NCBI GenBank assembly: GCA_015680625.1
Contig: JAAAXW010000186.1
Coordinates: forward strand, 16,774-80,773
From: Mortierella hygrophila
Taxonomy: Eukaryota; Mortierellomycota; Mortierellomycetes; Mortierellales; Mortierellaceae
Reading direction: 5' to 3'
DNA: 64,000 nt
Part shown: positions 35,101 to 47,277 of the stretch, piece after piece
Position numbering within the stretch: position 1 is the first letter of the stretch
Layout: each line of letters starts with the position of its first letter
Position numbers and translations under genes: made by a program
Notes under the pieces: model-generated
Seen by the model: only the letters and a program-made list of their open reading frames with translations
Database searches by the model: none
What the model was told of the DNA's origin: nothing

Positions 35101-36102
35101 CTCCAAATCCACCGGCAGCTGAAGTTGGAGCGGCTAAAAGTAATTAATAAACAAACACGCAAACGATGCGGTTAGTATATCCATCCCCTGAAGATATTAC
35201 TGGTGCTGTCCTGCTGATGATGCTGTGTTGTGTGTGTCACCCTGGAAAGAGAGAGACTATGGGATCCAAGACGAACCTCCAAAGGATGAACCACCAAATC
35301 CGGACTGCGGCTGAGCCTGTGCTTGTACTCCAAAACCTGCGCTGGAACCTCCAAACCCGCCTGGAAACAATGCGGATGTAAGTTGTGAAGGTATAGATGA
35401 AGTAAAGAAAAGAAAAAAAAGAAAAGGTTGCAACGATAGCAAGTCGTCCTTGTTAGATGAAACTGCACTCCTGATATGTACACGCCAGCTTTTACGCCCG
35501 TTTCCCCTTTCTTATTTTTGGTGACTTGTTGCTCCCATGTGCCTCAAATAAAGCCGGATGTCATGTATAAAGAACAAACGGATGTCTCTTTCGGGTTGTT
35601 GAGAGGGAGCTGGTGGATCCTTTCGCGACCGATGAGTTGTACTATATTGTGACGTTACCTCCTCCAAATCCTGAGTTAGCAGGGGCAGCTCCAAAGCCGC
35701 CGGCTGCTGGTGTGGCACCGAATCCTCCAGTGGTTTGTGCGGCACCTCCAAAGCCAGTGTTGGGGGCAGCCCCAAATCCTCCTGCAGCGGGAGCGCCAAA
35801 GGCGCCTGTGCGTAAAGACAAGGCAAGGTAATATAGTAGTAGGGGTTAGTATGTTGGGCGCGTTCGTTCCTTTGGTCATTGCAGTGTTTGTATTGTGGCA
35901 GAACGGCCTTTTGTGATGGTCGGGAATCATCTACGTTGGACACAATAGCATCTTTTTTCGTAAAGCGCGACAACAAAATAAGAGTCTAGTGCTACTTGCC
36001 TGTGCTGCCACCGCCAAACGCGTTACCGGCGGATCCGAATCCTGTGTTCTGCTGTTGTTGGCCGCCAAAGCCGCCACCGCCGAATCCAGAAGATTGGAAC
36101 AT
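29150..36102 (-). CDS. Nup98-Nup96 (Nup145-type) nucleoporin precursor
   Basis: This gene encodes the polyprotein that yields Nup98 (an FG nucleoporin lining the pore) and Nup96 (a Y-complex scaffold). Eleven exons with consistent phases give 1795 residues: 36000-36102, 35659-35805, 35277-35360, 35092-35133, 34861-34983, 34568-34752, 34178-34442, 31775-34065, 31285-31490, 29373-31185, 29150-29278. Order: GFG-type repeats; the Gle2/Rae1-binding GLEBS motif split by intron 6 (AYRNYSFEELRMQDYQQGRK, about residues 210-235); more FG repeats; the autoproteolytic domain from YWMSPSLEEL, ending VRHF/SKYGL with cleavage expected after residue 932 (between 32219 and 32218); then Nup96 with DAGLMMGRSCRVGWGPNG and a long alpha-helical domain. 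Intron 1 has a GC donor. The Nup98 and Nup96 parts join through GAG at 31775 to CAG at 31490, so it is one gene. Confidence 0.93.
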
Positions 36103-36677
36103 GATGTAAGGAGTCGGGAGTTGGAAGGGAGAGGAAGGAGGTATTCAGCGATGTTTTGCTGTTGTTGTTGTTGGCTGTGTGTTGTGTGTGGAAGAGGCTG
36201 CGAGAGCGAAATTAGACTCGCGACACAAGAAAATAAAACGATTGGCTCACGATCCGCGCGTCGTTTATTTTATGTGCAGTTGTTGTTGTTGCAGTTATTT
36301 GTTGATGGTTGCCTTCCTTGTTCTTCCTGAGTTTGGGCGGTGTGGATGTGGAGAGGCGAGTGGGTGAGGATAGAGAGGGAGAACGAAGAGACGAACGCAA
36401 TTTATAAGAGGATGGGATCGTCGAGGAGAGAGAAAGGAGTGATGCGAAAAAAATGAGTGGGTGCGACACCTCTTTTTATGTTTAGGGTGAAGAAGGCATG
36501 GTGCTTAAGGGCCGCAGGCACAGTCACAACTGATTAACCATTTGGAAGGCTGTGCCTGCGAAACACAAGACATCCAATTACTAAGCATCCAGGCAGGCGA
36601 AGTCAATATGAAGAGTAGAGTTCGCCACCACCAACTCTTATGCTTCGTAAACAATCATCGAGGATCCTTTATTATGA
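36103..36677. promoter_or_regulatory. NUP98-96 promoter and MON1 3' region
   Basis: The 575 bases between two minus-strand genes hold the NUP98-96 promoter, with TTG-rich and AGAGAG-rich runs at 36140-36440, and the MON1 3' UTR. No other gene is seen. Confidence 0.55.
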
Positions 36678-39341
36678 TCATTTGAACTTTTCAAAGCTGG
36701 GGGAGTTGAGGATCAAGAGGCTGTCTTCCTGTTTGCGAATCCACTTGAGCAACTTGTTCGACATCAAAACAACGGCACTCTTCGACACCAACGGTCCGAA
36801 CGCTGCATACAACTCGAATCCCGATGTCACCTATCACCGAGGGGAAGAAAGTTACACTATGGTTAGAAACAAGCACTATAAAAAAAGCGACTGCCACAAA
36901 CAAACAAAAATAGAAAGGATCCATAAAATTACCCAGCCAAGAAGCGTTTCTTGTTCGCCAACATGGAACAACAGCTTGAGGGGGCGGGTTTTCCGGTGCA
37001 TCCGTTCATTCATGTTCTGGTACTGTCGTAGGAGTCGCTTCCTTGCAGACGTAGTAGCATAGGGCTCAGTCAACTCGGGCATAGTAAACTGAACATTTAC
37101 ACGCGACTTGTACAAGAAGTGCCGCAGTCCTGGAATACCGGTATCACCTATTAAATATAGCAAAAAGTATAATCAAGTAAACATTTGCTGACGAGGTGGC
37201 AGTACACTTCATGGAGGAAATGTCAAAAAAATGGCAAAGTCAAAAAAAGGCAAAAAAAATCTATATGCACAAGAGTACATACCGACGGAAAACCCGCCTC
37301 GAGTCCCTGCGGCTGCATAGTTCTCCAACGAGGCGAGCATACCTCCTGCTTCAAGACCTTCAACTACCTTCTGCTTGACATTGGACATTTCAAAGAAGCT
37401 GTCCTTGTCCGGCGAGATTAGCAGCATGCAGACCTTCTTGGCAATGTAGCAAATATAGGCGTGCAAAAAGCTCTTGTTGTTGAACTTTGGCAGACAGATA
37501 GGTGTCCACGACTCTGAACTCTCAAATGTGGTCGACCCTGACAGCAAATTAAAGATTAGGTGCAAATCCGCAGGGTGCATTGAGTGTGTCCGTGGTCGAA
37601 GTAGCGTAATCAGCTGTGTCGGCGTCACCAACAGCGCATACAGCAGCGGCTATTTTATGCAACAGGTGGAAGATATGAAGTCGTTAATAATGGGTCCTTA
37701 GTAATGGCAACGATATCTCGAGAAAAACGCAAGCAAGGAGACTAACCTTGCATTTGGCACGACCAAGGACGGCTCCGACTTTGTCGCGAAGTTCGCGGGG
37801 CATGGTGAGGCATTGGATGGCACCGAGCATGAATCCGGGGTAGGTGTTCATCAGCTTGCCCAGACTGTCCAAAAAGATCTCTGTACCGCCGATAAGTCCT
37901 CGCAGGTCAAAGTTGTTGCGCTGTTCGAAAATCTTGGTCATCTGCGACTGTGTGAGCACACTAATGATTTGCGCATACAGGTACCCAAGTTGATCTCGAA
38001 GCTATATATGAGAGAGAGTATTATTAGAATAATTGAATGGTTGGATTGCCTCTATCAACCACATGGTATCCGTTCTGCTGTATTATGTACCTGGGACTCG
38101 GACTCTCCTGAACGAGAGACACAAACGAGATACAAGGGTGCCTTGAGCAAAAAGACAAAACGATGTTCGCCGGCATTGATACACCGAAGTGTATCATCGT
38201 TGTCTGCAAAGAAGCTGATTAAAGCTTGAATGACGCCCATGTAACTCGATATCCTCGACTCATCTCCGTATCTGGCATAGATGGGCTTTCCAGCACTGCT
38301 GAGGATGAAAAAGTGTTTGCGGTGTTCCGTCCATGCGCTGGTGGTATGATCTTCATCGCCATAGTGCTTCTGGTATCCTCCATGGTTGTTCGAAATGTCG
38401 TCCGAGTCGTATGACTTCATTGATGCTGTCCTTTGTAAATGCGACTTTGGTCGTGAACTGAGACTGTTGTTGCCGACACTGCCGCTACTGGGCTTTGGGC
38501 GAAGAACCTTGAGTTGGTCTATAATAGCAAAGAAGACAATAAAAGCCAGCTTAACGACCGAATTGTGACGCCATGCCTAAAACTCATCATCGTTTTGCAC
38601 AGGCTTACCTTGGATTTGAGCAGGATCCATTGCACTCTTGGGTTGGATATCCGACTCTGTTGTACTGTCACCGCCGTCGCTCGTCAGATCCTGATCCTGA
38701 GCAACCAGAGTCGTTGTGCGAAATCTAGACTCGAGCCCCTGGAGTTGTGTCTGGCGACCCTCGTGATCGTGCTCCTCAATCTCTCGAAGCGACTGCAACG
38801 CGCTGCTGGTAGTCGTCCCATGTTCTGTAGTTCCATGATGATGGTTGTTTGTACGCCCTGCGATGACAGGTGTTCCTGTTCTGGTTCGCGCCCGGACCTG
38901 CTCGCTCTCTGTGTCGGTCAATCGACCATCTGCGTCGTCACCACTCTCCGAGCTCTGGTCGTCCTGATTTAAGGAGTCTGATATGGTCTTGAGTCCACTG
39001 CGTGCGGAAGGCACCTTGGAATGGCTATCCCCTCCTGCTGCCGTTGCAGTGCCAGTAGGTGCGGGCGAAGAAGATGAGGCTGATAGCACAAAGTCGTCAC
39101 TAGAGAGCGATTCGGTATCTTGAAGTGGAGGAGGGAGGAGGTGGGGCTGGAGCGTCTCTGCCTGCTGACCAAAGACGAGGGCTGTTGTTGGCCTTGACTT
39201 TGTGGGCATCAGTCTTGGAGATGTGGCGGACTGGATAGGGGACGTGAAGGAGGACCCAGCGGCAGAGGTTGACATGTCGGGCGAGAGCATGGTTGTTGAC
39301 CCTGCAGGTGACAGGACTGCAGGAGGAGAAGGGGCGCTCAT
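36678..39341 (-). CDS. MON1: Vacuolar fusion protein Mon1
   Basis: Mon1 with Ccz1 forms the exchange factor that activates Rab7/Ypt7 on late endosomes and vacuoles. The N-terminal 280 residues are disordered and Ser/Thr-rich. The first longin domain starts at SAWTEHRKHFFILSSAGKPIYARYGDE and runs through FVFLLKAPLYLVCVSR. After LRDQLGYLYAQIISVLTQSQMTKIFEQR come the second and third longin parts: CLTMPRELRDKVGAVLG, SESWTPICLPKFNNKSFLHAYI and IPGLRHFLYKSRVNVQFTMPEL. The last exon ends GFELYAAFGPLVSKSAV...SFEKFK with TGA at 36678. Verified exon joins include 38609 to 38518 and 38091 to 38001. Motif order and spacing match the Mon1 family. Confidence 0.93.
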
Positions 39342-39784
39342 TCGAGTCGACTTGGGCGAGAGTGAGGGCGGGAAAGTGAGATGAGACGTGGTGGTGGTGG
39401 TGATTTAATGGAGCAAGGTTGCCGCTTTCGTTGAAACTGGCAGTCTCCGTCTTTTAGTATGGGCAACGAGTAGTGCAAAAGACTGTTGTGGTGGCGTCGG
39501 CAGTGAAGGATGTAAGAGGAAGTAAGAAAAAGAAAGGTAGGGTTGATGATGATCACTTTTTGTGTGTCGCGTTCCTTTCCTTAAAGGAGAGGAGCGAAGG
39601 GCGTGACTGGTACAGAGGCATGCGGGCCCAAGAGTCTCTCCTCTTTGGAACATACCACATTCACGCGCACACATGAACAAACAAACAAACAGACATTGAC
39701 ACTGTTTATGATATTTATTGAGAGGTGTTGAAGGTAAGGAGTAGGAGCAAAAAAGAAAAAAGACTAGTATAAAAACATGCGGAC
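39342..39784. other. MON1 promoter and RCC1 3' region
   Basis: The 443 bases between the MON1 start and the RCC1 stop hold a purine-rich stretch on the plus strand near MON1 (pyrimidine-rich on its sense strand). Nothing coding is seen. Confidence 0.55.
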
Positions 39785-41397
39785 TCAAGCATGGACGACT
39801 AGGATAACAGAGTGCTGACCGCCAGCAGCGACCTTGACGATCTTAGCTCCCTCGATCTTTTGGCCAGTCAACTTCAAGGGCTTCTCGACATCCTCCTCTT
39901 CACCGTTACCGCAAGCCAACATCTCGCCGAAACCCCATGCGTAAACATCACCCTCACGGGTCAAGGCAAGAGTATGGTTGCCTCCGACAGAAATGGCATC
40001 GACTGGGGGCAAGCCAGGGATCAATGTGGGTGTACGGATGGCCTTCTTGTGAGAGGTGGTGTCCTCAGTTCCAGGGAGCTCGGTGTATCCCAAACCAAGT
40101 TGGTGACTGTCCGAGCGTCCGAATCCAAAGAGACGTCCGTCCTTGGTCAAGGCGATTGAGTGGTGCTCACCTCCCTGAATGTCCACAATATGTTCATCCT
40201 TGAGGGCCTTGATAGGTCCGACAGAGGGAATATTCTCAACCTTGGCATCATCCAGTCCGCACTGTCCATAGGTGTTGAGACCCCAAGCAGAGGCCTTTCC
40301 GTCCTTGTCGATGGCAAATGAGTGGTAAGAGCCAGCTCCGACCTTCGTCATGTTCTTGGCGCCGACAGATTCGGGGGTCAATCCGTTGAGCATGCGGCGA
40401 GCGACAATCCTGCGTCCCAACTGCATCTGCTGACCGTTACCCCAGCTGTAGATGAGACCAGTGTTGTCCAAGGCCAAGACATGGTCAGTTCCAGTAGCAA
40501 TGTCAACAATGTCCTCCAGTCCGGCGACCCTGGTGGGGTTGTTCTGCACCTCTGTCTCCTTGGAGTGTCCGAGAATTCCCTCTGCGCTCTAATATGAGAA
40601 GGAAAACGCTTGGAGTTAGGTACGTTTCTTATTGCGAGCATACCCAAACAATATATTTGTACAAAGTAAGAAAAGGAAACGTTGCATACTCTGAAGGTAC
40701 CCCAGGTGTAGACGTGACCGAGATCAGTTAAGGCGACAGTCAATGAATCAGAGCAAGCGACTCTGACGACTTTGACATCGTCAAGACCTTCTACTGGCAT
40801 AGGAGTGTACTCGTCTCCTGAGCGTCCGAGAGTGCGCTGGTCATTGACTCCCCAGGACCAAAGCTATAAGTGAGTTGAAATGTCGCAAAGGCAAAGAATG
40901 TTGTTGGATGGACTGTGAGTGACTGAGTCGACTCCTTTGGAACCAACATACGATAAAGAAATCCGCTGGCGGGTGCGTATGTCATGAAATGTGCTGTCTG
41001 TCTGTCGTAAAGGTCTGGTACCTTTCCCTCCTTGGTTAAAGCCATGTTATGCATTCCTCCTATTCACAAAAAGCAAGTTCGTTAGGTTAGAATAGATACT
41101 TTCTTTCATTTTCAAAAACACCTAGAGACTCTATCCAGATAACTTACCGGCGGCGATATCGACGATGTGTTGCTCGTTGAGAGCAGCGACGTTAGCGGGT
41201 TTCTTGCGGAGGAGAGTGCCCTCGCCGAGACCGAGCTGGGCGCAGTCTCCGGTGCCAAAGACAAAGACTTGTCCGGGGTGAGATGCGATCTTGGCAAAGG
41301 GGAGATGCTGAACGACGCGCTTTCTGTGGCGGGGAGCGTGGTCTTCGTCTGCGCGATGCTTGGTGGGGGTAGATGGAGTGACTTTTCGAGGTGCCAT
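39785..41397 (-). CDS. RCC1: Ran exchange factor RCC1 (Pim1/Prp20)
   Basis: RCC1 is the chromatin-bound guanine nucleotide exchange factor for Ran and so sets nuclear transport direction and spindle assembly. Four exons (41148-41397, 41022-41059, 40690-40863, 39785-40588) give 421 residues, the same length class as animal RCC1. A short basic N-terminal tail (MAPRKVTPSTPTKHR...RHRKRVV) probably serves chromatin binding and nuclear import. It is followed by seven RCC1 blades, seen as FGTGDCAQLGLGE, WSWGVNDQRTLGR, YSWGNGQQMQLGRR, SAWGLNTYGQCGLDD, FGFGRSDSHQLGLG and YAWGFGEMLACGNG. The promoter contains a very long poly-A tract on the plus strand at about 41690. Confidence 0.95.
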
Positions 41398-42276
41398 TTT
41401 ATTGTCGTTTGATGATGTGTAGAGAATGTAGTTTGAATAGTATGTGAAGAGGGAAAAAAGATGTGAGTGTGTAGGTCTGTCTTGAATGTGAGTTTATGCT
41501 TGCAGAGTTGTTAAGGCTTGCGCCTTCCTTGTTAGAGAGAGGAGAATGAATGATGTCTCTTTTGGTGGCTTGATCTCCTTGCGGCTCTTTATTGTTGTTG
41601 TTTCTCATCCGTGTGCAAAATAAGAAAAGGGAACTGTTCATACCGGTCATTATTGAATGAAAAGGTGAGGTCGAGTGAGAGATGAAGAGAAAAAAAAAAA
41701 AAAAAAAAACAAAAAAAAAAAAAAAGGACGCGTGGAAGAGGATTAACAAAGTGAGCAAGGTTGTTGATCAGAGTGGTCAGATGAAGGGATAAATAACAAA
41801 CCGTGCACTCGGCGTAACTGCGAGCCTTTCTTGAAGAAAAAAAGGCGGTCACATTTGGACCTGACGATGAACCAATGGTCTTGACCCCCATGGTCTTCAG
41901 TCAGAAAGCATGCACAAGTTCCATCTGGGGCATGATAAGCTGACAGCATTTCTCATCCTCAAGCAGTCCATGTCAGGACCCTGGGGCTCAAACCCTCAAA
42001 GCAAAAAATGCACATAGTTGGCAGCATATTGAACATGAAGACTAAGCCGAACATCGGCGTTTTTTTTGTGGGGTGGTTGAGCAACCTCATTTTTATGGGT
42101 GTTGTTGGTTTGGAGTTGTGCAAATATTACAAAAGACTATGATACAAGTTGAATTGGTCTTTAAAAGAGGATTGTCTGCCCATGCTTCGGTTCCCATTCA
42201 CTCACCCTCCTTAGTTCACTACAAAAGTAGAGTTCATAGGTGAGTGAAAAAAAGGGGGTGCCAAAGTAAAGACAAT
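41398..42276. promoter_or_regulatory. RCC1 promoter and SAH hydrolase 3' region
   Basis: The 879 bases hold the RCC1 leader and promoter at the left, including the A-rich tract at 41690-41725, and the 3' UTR of the SAH hydrolase gene at the right. No further gene is seen. Confidence 0.55.
41690..41725. repeat. Poly-A tract, almost 36 bases
   Basis: A run of A on the plus strand, broken by a single C, about 300 bases upstream of the RCC1 start codon; it reads as poly-T on the RCC1 sense strand. Confidence 0.9.
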
Positions 42277-44169
42277 TTAGTAGCGGTAGTGCTCGGGCTT
42301 GAAGGGACCCTCGGCAGAGAGACCGAGGTACTCGGCCTGGACAGGGGTCAACTTGGTGAGCTTAACACCAATCTTGGCCAAGTGAGAGGCAGCGACCTCC
42401 TCATCGAGCTTCTTGGGGAGCATGTGGACGCCCAAGGGGTAAGACTCAATATCGGTCCAGAGAGCAATCTGGGCCAAGACCTGGTTGGAGAACGAGTTGG
42501 ACATGACGAACGAAGGGTGGCCAGTGGCGCATCCCAAGTTGACCAAGCGACCCTCAGCCAAGAGGATGATGTGGTTGCCAGAGGCGACCTGGAAGCGGTC
42601 GACCTGGGGCTTGATGTTGACGTGGGAAATAGCGTTCTTCTTCAACCAAGCGACGTCCAACTCAATGTCGAAGTGACCAATGTTGCAGACAATGGAGTCA
42701 TCCCTCATGGCAGCAAAGTGCTCGCCACGGATAATGTCACGGCAGCCGGTGGTGGTAACAAAGATGTTACCCTCCACGACGGCCTCCTCCATGGTGGTGA
42801 CCTCGTAACCCTCCATAGCGGCCTGGAGAGCGTTGATGGGGTCGATCTCAGTGACGAGGACACGGGCACCCATACCCTTGAGGGCAGCGGCGGAACCCTT
42901 TCCGACATCACCGTATCCGGCAACGACGGCGACCTTACCGGCGATCATGACGTCGGTGGCGCGCTTGATTCCGTCGATCAAGGACTCGCGGCATCCGTAG
43001 AGGTTGTCGAACTTAGACTTGGTGACAGAGTCGTTAACGTTGATGGCGGGGACCTTGAGCTTGCCGTCCTTGAGCATCTTGTACAAGTGGTGGACACCGG
43101 TGGTGGTCTCCTCAGAGATACCCTTGATCTCGACGAGGAGCTCGGGGTACTTCTCGTGGATGAGGGTGGTCAAGTCACCACCGTCGTCCAAGATCAGGTT
43201 GGGGCCCTTGCCATCCTTGAAGGCGAGGAGCTGCTGCTCGAGGCACCACATGTACTCCTCATCAGTCTCACCCTTCCAGGCGAAGACCTATTATTGATAT
43301 ACGATTTCAATGCGAAGAGGGTTTGGTTAATTGATTGTTCATTCACTGTTTATTCTTGTTCAACCTTTGCCGTTGAGTTGAGCATGTTCCGCTTTAATGT
43401 TATTCTCTCTCAATTGACATTTTGCTCATGCTCGATCCTTGCTATGGGGTCACGAGTCATGCACGCTCCTCTTCGTGGATATTCTTGTCTCCTTTTCGAT
43501 CGCCTCTTGTACTTCTTCTGCATGGTTGTTGCTGTTCACACTCTGTCTCCCTTTTTCAATTGATTTGTCCGTTCACTCTAAATGAACCACTTATTTTCCC
43601 ACACACTTCATGCTATTACTCTGTTCCCACCAGGAACAATCAAACCAAAAACAAACAAAAATCAAGACTTACGGGGACACCAGACTCGGCAATGGCAGCA
43701 GCAGCATGGTCCTGAGTGGAGAAGATGTTGCAGGAAGTCCAGGTAACCTCAGCACCCAAGGCAGTCAAGGTCTCGATCAAGACGGCGGTCTGGATGGTCA
43801 TGTGGAGCGAACCGACAATACGGGCACCCTTGAGGATCTGGGCGGGGCCGTACTTAACACGAAGAGCCACAAGACCGGGCATCTCGTTCTCGGCAAGCTC
43901 GATTTCCTTGCGACCGAAAGCGGCAAGGCTGATGTCAGCTATTGCATGGAGCGGTTGTCAACGGGATGAAAGAGGAGAGATTAGGATCTGAAAAAATAAT
44001 ACGTCGCGGTACTGTACGTGGCTGTTGTTGTTTGTTTGTTTTGGTCTTTCGCGCACAGAGCTGATGTGATCATCCATCATACAGCTGTTGACTTTGTTGT
44101 TGAAAGCAACAAGACGCAATGAAGTGGGCGTGAGATGGAAGGTGAAGACATACCGACTTTGTAGACCAT
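42277..44169 (-). CDS. SAH1: S-adenosylhomocysteine hydrolase
   Basis: This NAD-dependent enzyme splits S-adenosylhomocysteine into adenosine and homocysteine and so removes the inhibitory product of methyltransferases. Three exons (44154-44169, 43673-43938, 42277-43287) give 430 residues, the normal size. Clear signs are MVYKVADISLAAFGRKEIELAENEMPG at the N-terminus, the substrate segment SLHMTIQTAVLIETL and SCNIFSTQDHAAAAIAESG, the NAD-binding glycine-rich loop GYGDVGKGSAAALKG, and the conserved C-terminal lysine/tyrosine end PFKPEHYRY that closes over NAD of the neighbouring subunit. Codon use is strongly biased, consistent with high expression, and creates a 439-residue open frame on the other strand. 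The first coding exon is only 16 bases. Confidence 0.97.
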
Positions 44170-44641
44170 GGTGGATATAGTTTGGTGGGGTGTGAAGGGG
44201 AGAGGAAAGGGTTGGGGGAAAGAAGAGAAAAAAAAAAAAAAAGAAGCAAACTTACTTCTTACATATGCAAATACTACAAAGAGAGCACTCGAAAATAAAC
44301 ACGTCCGATCAACAGCCAATCACAAGCAGCGATTTGCCTTGATGGAAGGGCACAGAACAACCGCATCAGAGAAAAAGCAGTCGCCTCCCCTGGATGCACT
44401 CTTTCACGCGCATTTAAAAAAAATGTCCGCTCCCTGGGTGGGTACATGTACGTGAAAAATAGATATGTGGGGGAGAAGAACAAGAAGGAACGAAAGTGCG
44501 GGAGTCAGAGAAACGCGCCCTCCATTGATCCATTGATAGACTACGGCGACCAGGAAAACAGACTACAGTACATCTAAAGCTCAATTGGTCCTTCATGGTT
44601 GACTCGCAATGTCCCAGTCGTTGTTCAAAACTAAACAAAAA
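44170..44641. promoter_or_regulatory. SAH hydrolase promoter and HemW 3' region
   Basis: The 472 bases contain an A-rich run at 44228-44243 just upstream of the SAH hydrolase start. Otherwise nothing recognisable. Confidence 0.55.
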
Positions 44642-47032
44642 CTATGGAAGAAGGCGGACAGAGAGCTCGTCCGCTACAGCCATGCCACGCTCGGTCGGTG
44701 ACAACGATGCTGCGCTCAACTGTAACAACCCCGCATCAATACACCACGCCGTCGCGTCCTTGTTCAAAAACTAGTACAGTTGGTAACACAAGCCCAAAGT
44801 AGAGTTAGAGCACGTCAGTCACGGAAGTAAACAGTGCTTGTTTTCACGTTTCGCTTTGTATGCTAAGGAAGAAAGGGTCGATGCTTACCTCCAGTAGGCC
44901 TTGTCCTGTTAACTGATAAAATCTGTCAAGGTCAATTCCTCGTCGTGTCCGCATACCTAGAACGAGTAGTTCTCTTTTAGAATCCTCTAGTTCTATTGCG
45001 TCCGTCTTTCTTCTCCTACAAAGGTACAGCGGCATATGTGTATTTTGTCAGTCAAACACATTTACATAAAACAGAGCTACTGTGATAACGCGTTTAACGT
45101 ATCCCTCACAGTCATCCCAAATTAGCAAGGACGGTAGAGACTCTAGTGATTACCCAGTCCCTTGCTCCTCGCACTCTCGCATCCAGCCAGCAGGGTCTCG
45201 TACCTATCAGCACAAAGAGGATTAAAGAGTCTTTTAGCATGAACTTTGGTTTGGCACTTAAAAGTAAATCAGAGAACAACTTACATTGAATGTGCGAAAT
45301 TTTTGACGTGTATGAGGATGGCTCACTCGACCGTGGGCGCCAGGTCCTATGCCTATTGAACAACGAACACGCATACAAAGACAGGTTTCTTTGTCAGTAT
45401 CGATCAACGTGTTACCCAGCCTGCCTATCGCAAAACAAACCACATCATCCACGACAACAAGGTACCAAGGTAGTCGATGCCGATCCAGTGGCCACTGTTG
45501 TGCATGCTGTAGGCCTTGTTCCTCGCAAAGTTAGACACCTCATAGTGCTCAAACCCAACTTCTCGAGTTAGCTATCGATTCGCGGAAATATAAAAACATG
45601 ATAAGCACGTCTTGAACAAGGTATAGTGAACATAGGACTGAATAGCAGCGAAATGGGTGGTTGGTACCTGGATGGTGGCCTCGTACATATCCGTCGACAG
45701 ATCACCATCTGGCAGTGTCATCTTTCCTTGCTTGACATCCGTGTGCAACCTACATTTTTGCCACCAAAGTCAATTAAGTTCGTCAGTTTCCTCCCATATC
45801 CAAGTGGCCATAAGAGTAATAAGAAGTAACTTACGCGGTACCAGGCTCAACGGTGAGTTGGTAAAGACTCAGATGGTCATCGACAATGTCCATCGTGAAC
45901 CGAAGTTCCTTGATCCAGTCATCTAACGTCTGGCCAGCATGACCCATAATCAGATCCATCGACACCTTCCCTGGCCAGACAGTTCGTGCATCAAGTAGAG
46001 ATTTTAGTGCAGTCGATGGGGTGTGGTCTCGGCCGAGTTCCGTGAGGATGTGCTCCTGGAATGACTGGATCCCCAAGGAGTACCGGTTGATACCGATGTC
46101 GCGTAGTGCTTTCAGTGCCTCTATCGATGTAGTCGACTACAGGTAGCAAAAGTTAACTTTGGTCAAGATTAATCGGTCTTTCAACGCTGTTCGTCGTCAT
46201 TGTGTTGAAGGTTCATAATACTTACGGATGGGTTGCCCTACCGAAAAAGTGAAGGAACGAAGAAAGTGAGGCTGTCAGTATGAAAGGGTACTCTACAAGT
46301 GCATGAGTACAGAGCATATCTGCAATATTCTTACCTCCATGGATATTTCGGTGTCCTTGGTCAATGCGCACATACTGCTCAGGGTATCCAGCACCAACTT
46401 GAACATTCTTGGCTATCGCACAACATGAAAACACGTGTCATTACTCTTCTGTCCAATTCTGCCTCTTTTCTTCGCCGAGCAAATATCAACACTGAACAAC
46501 GAGTATGTAGCTTACCCTTGCAAGACTAGGCGTGCCTCCTACACAGTTCAAATAAAAAAACAATGAGCCAATTAGCGACCACCCACAACCACGAGGAGTG
46601 TAAATACATCCGTACACAAGTCTAAGGTACCTCCGAAATAGACAGATCGGATAGGTCGATTTCCCTGATCAAGACCCCAGTGGACAAGCTCGGACTTTAG
46701 TTCCGTGACCAGAGCACGTTCCATGCGTTCGTTATCGACATTCGGGTCGACGTATTTGTTGAAGTTGCAATACGTGCATTTACTGTGCTCATTTGTAAGA
46801 AGAGTATGATGTCAGCACGACTGGTTATTTGGTTATGGGTTTGCTGGTATTCTTCACCCCAGTCGCAAGGCTACCTCGAGCAGTACGGCCAGTGTATGTA
46901 TACTGAGAATGGCTCCTTGTCTGGCGCAACAACGCCCTTGTTAAACAATGCTGTCGATGTTGCCAACGCTTTAGCTGACGTAGGGAAGGATGCTGGCCTC
47001 AAGAGAGGCGTCAGTGTTCGTAGTCGTGTCAT
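44642..47032 (-). CDS. HemW-like radical SAM protein (RSAD1)
   Basis: HemW/RSAD1 proteins are radical SAM enzymes that bind haem and are thought to act as haem chaperones; they resemble, but are not, oxygen-independent coproporphyrinogen oxidase. Spliced text gives YIHWPYC followed by SSKCTYCNFNKYVD, so the Fe-S motif CxxxCxxC is intact across an intron. Later parts fit the family: SVYFGG, MGIQSFQ, VSMDLIMGHAGQTLDDW, HLSLYQLTVEPGTA, FEHYEVSNFARNKAYSMHN, IGPGAHGR, WMRECEEQGTG, and ELLVLGMRTRRGIDLDRF in the HemW C-terminal domain. The last exon ends with TAG at 44642. The start is ATG at 47032, whose first 25 residues (Arg-, Leu-, Ser-rich, no acids) look like a mitochondrial presequence. The gene is cut into many small exons. 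Confidence 0.88.
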
Positions 47033-47277
47033 TATTGTTCCTAGGAGTGGTGTTGTAAACGGAAGGAATAAGAACGAAGAGCGGCTGTCATTCGCTTTCT
47101 CCCCTCTCAGAAACAAACAACGAAAAAGTTGAAAAAGCAGTCCCGTTGATCCATTGCATAGCCTTAATGACCGAAAGAAGATGCTGTACAAAAAATGCGA
47201 GTTTTTTATTATTGGGAGAGGATATGCATAAAACTACAAGAGGAGAGAGAGAACAGAAGAGGCGCCAAGTAAGAGGC

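Noticed and set aside
42244..43563. 439-residue plus-strand ORF opposite SAH hydrolase
   Set aside because: Same effect of codon bias; the minus-strand protein is unambiguous.
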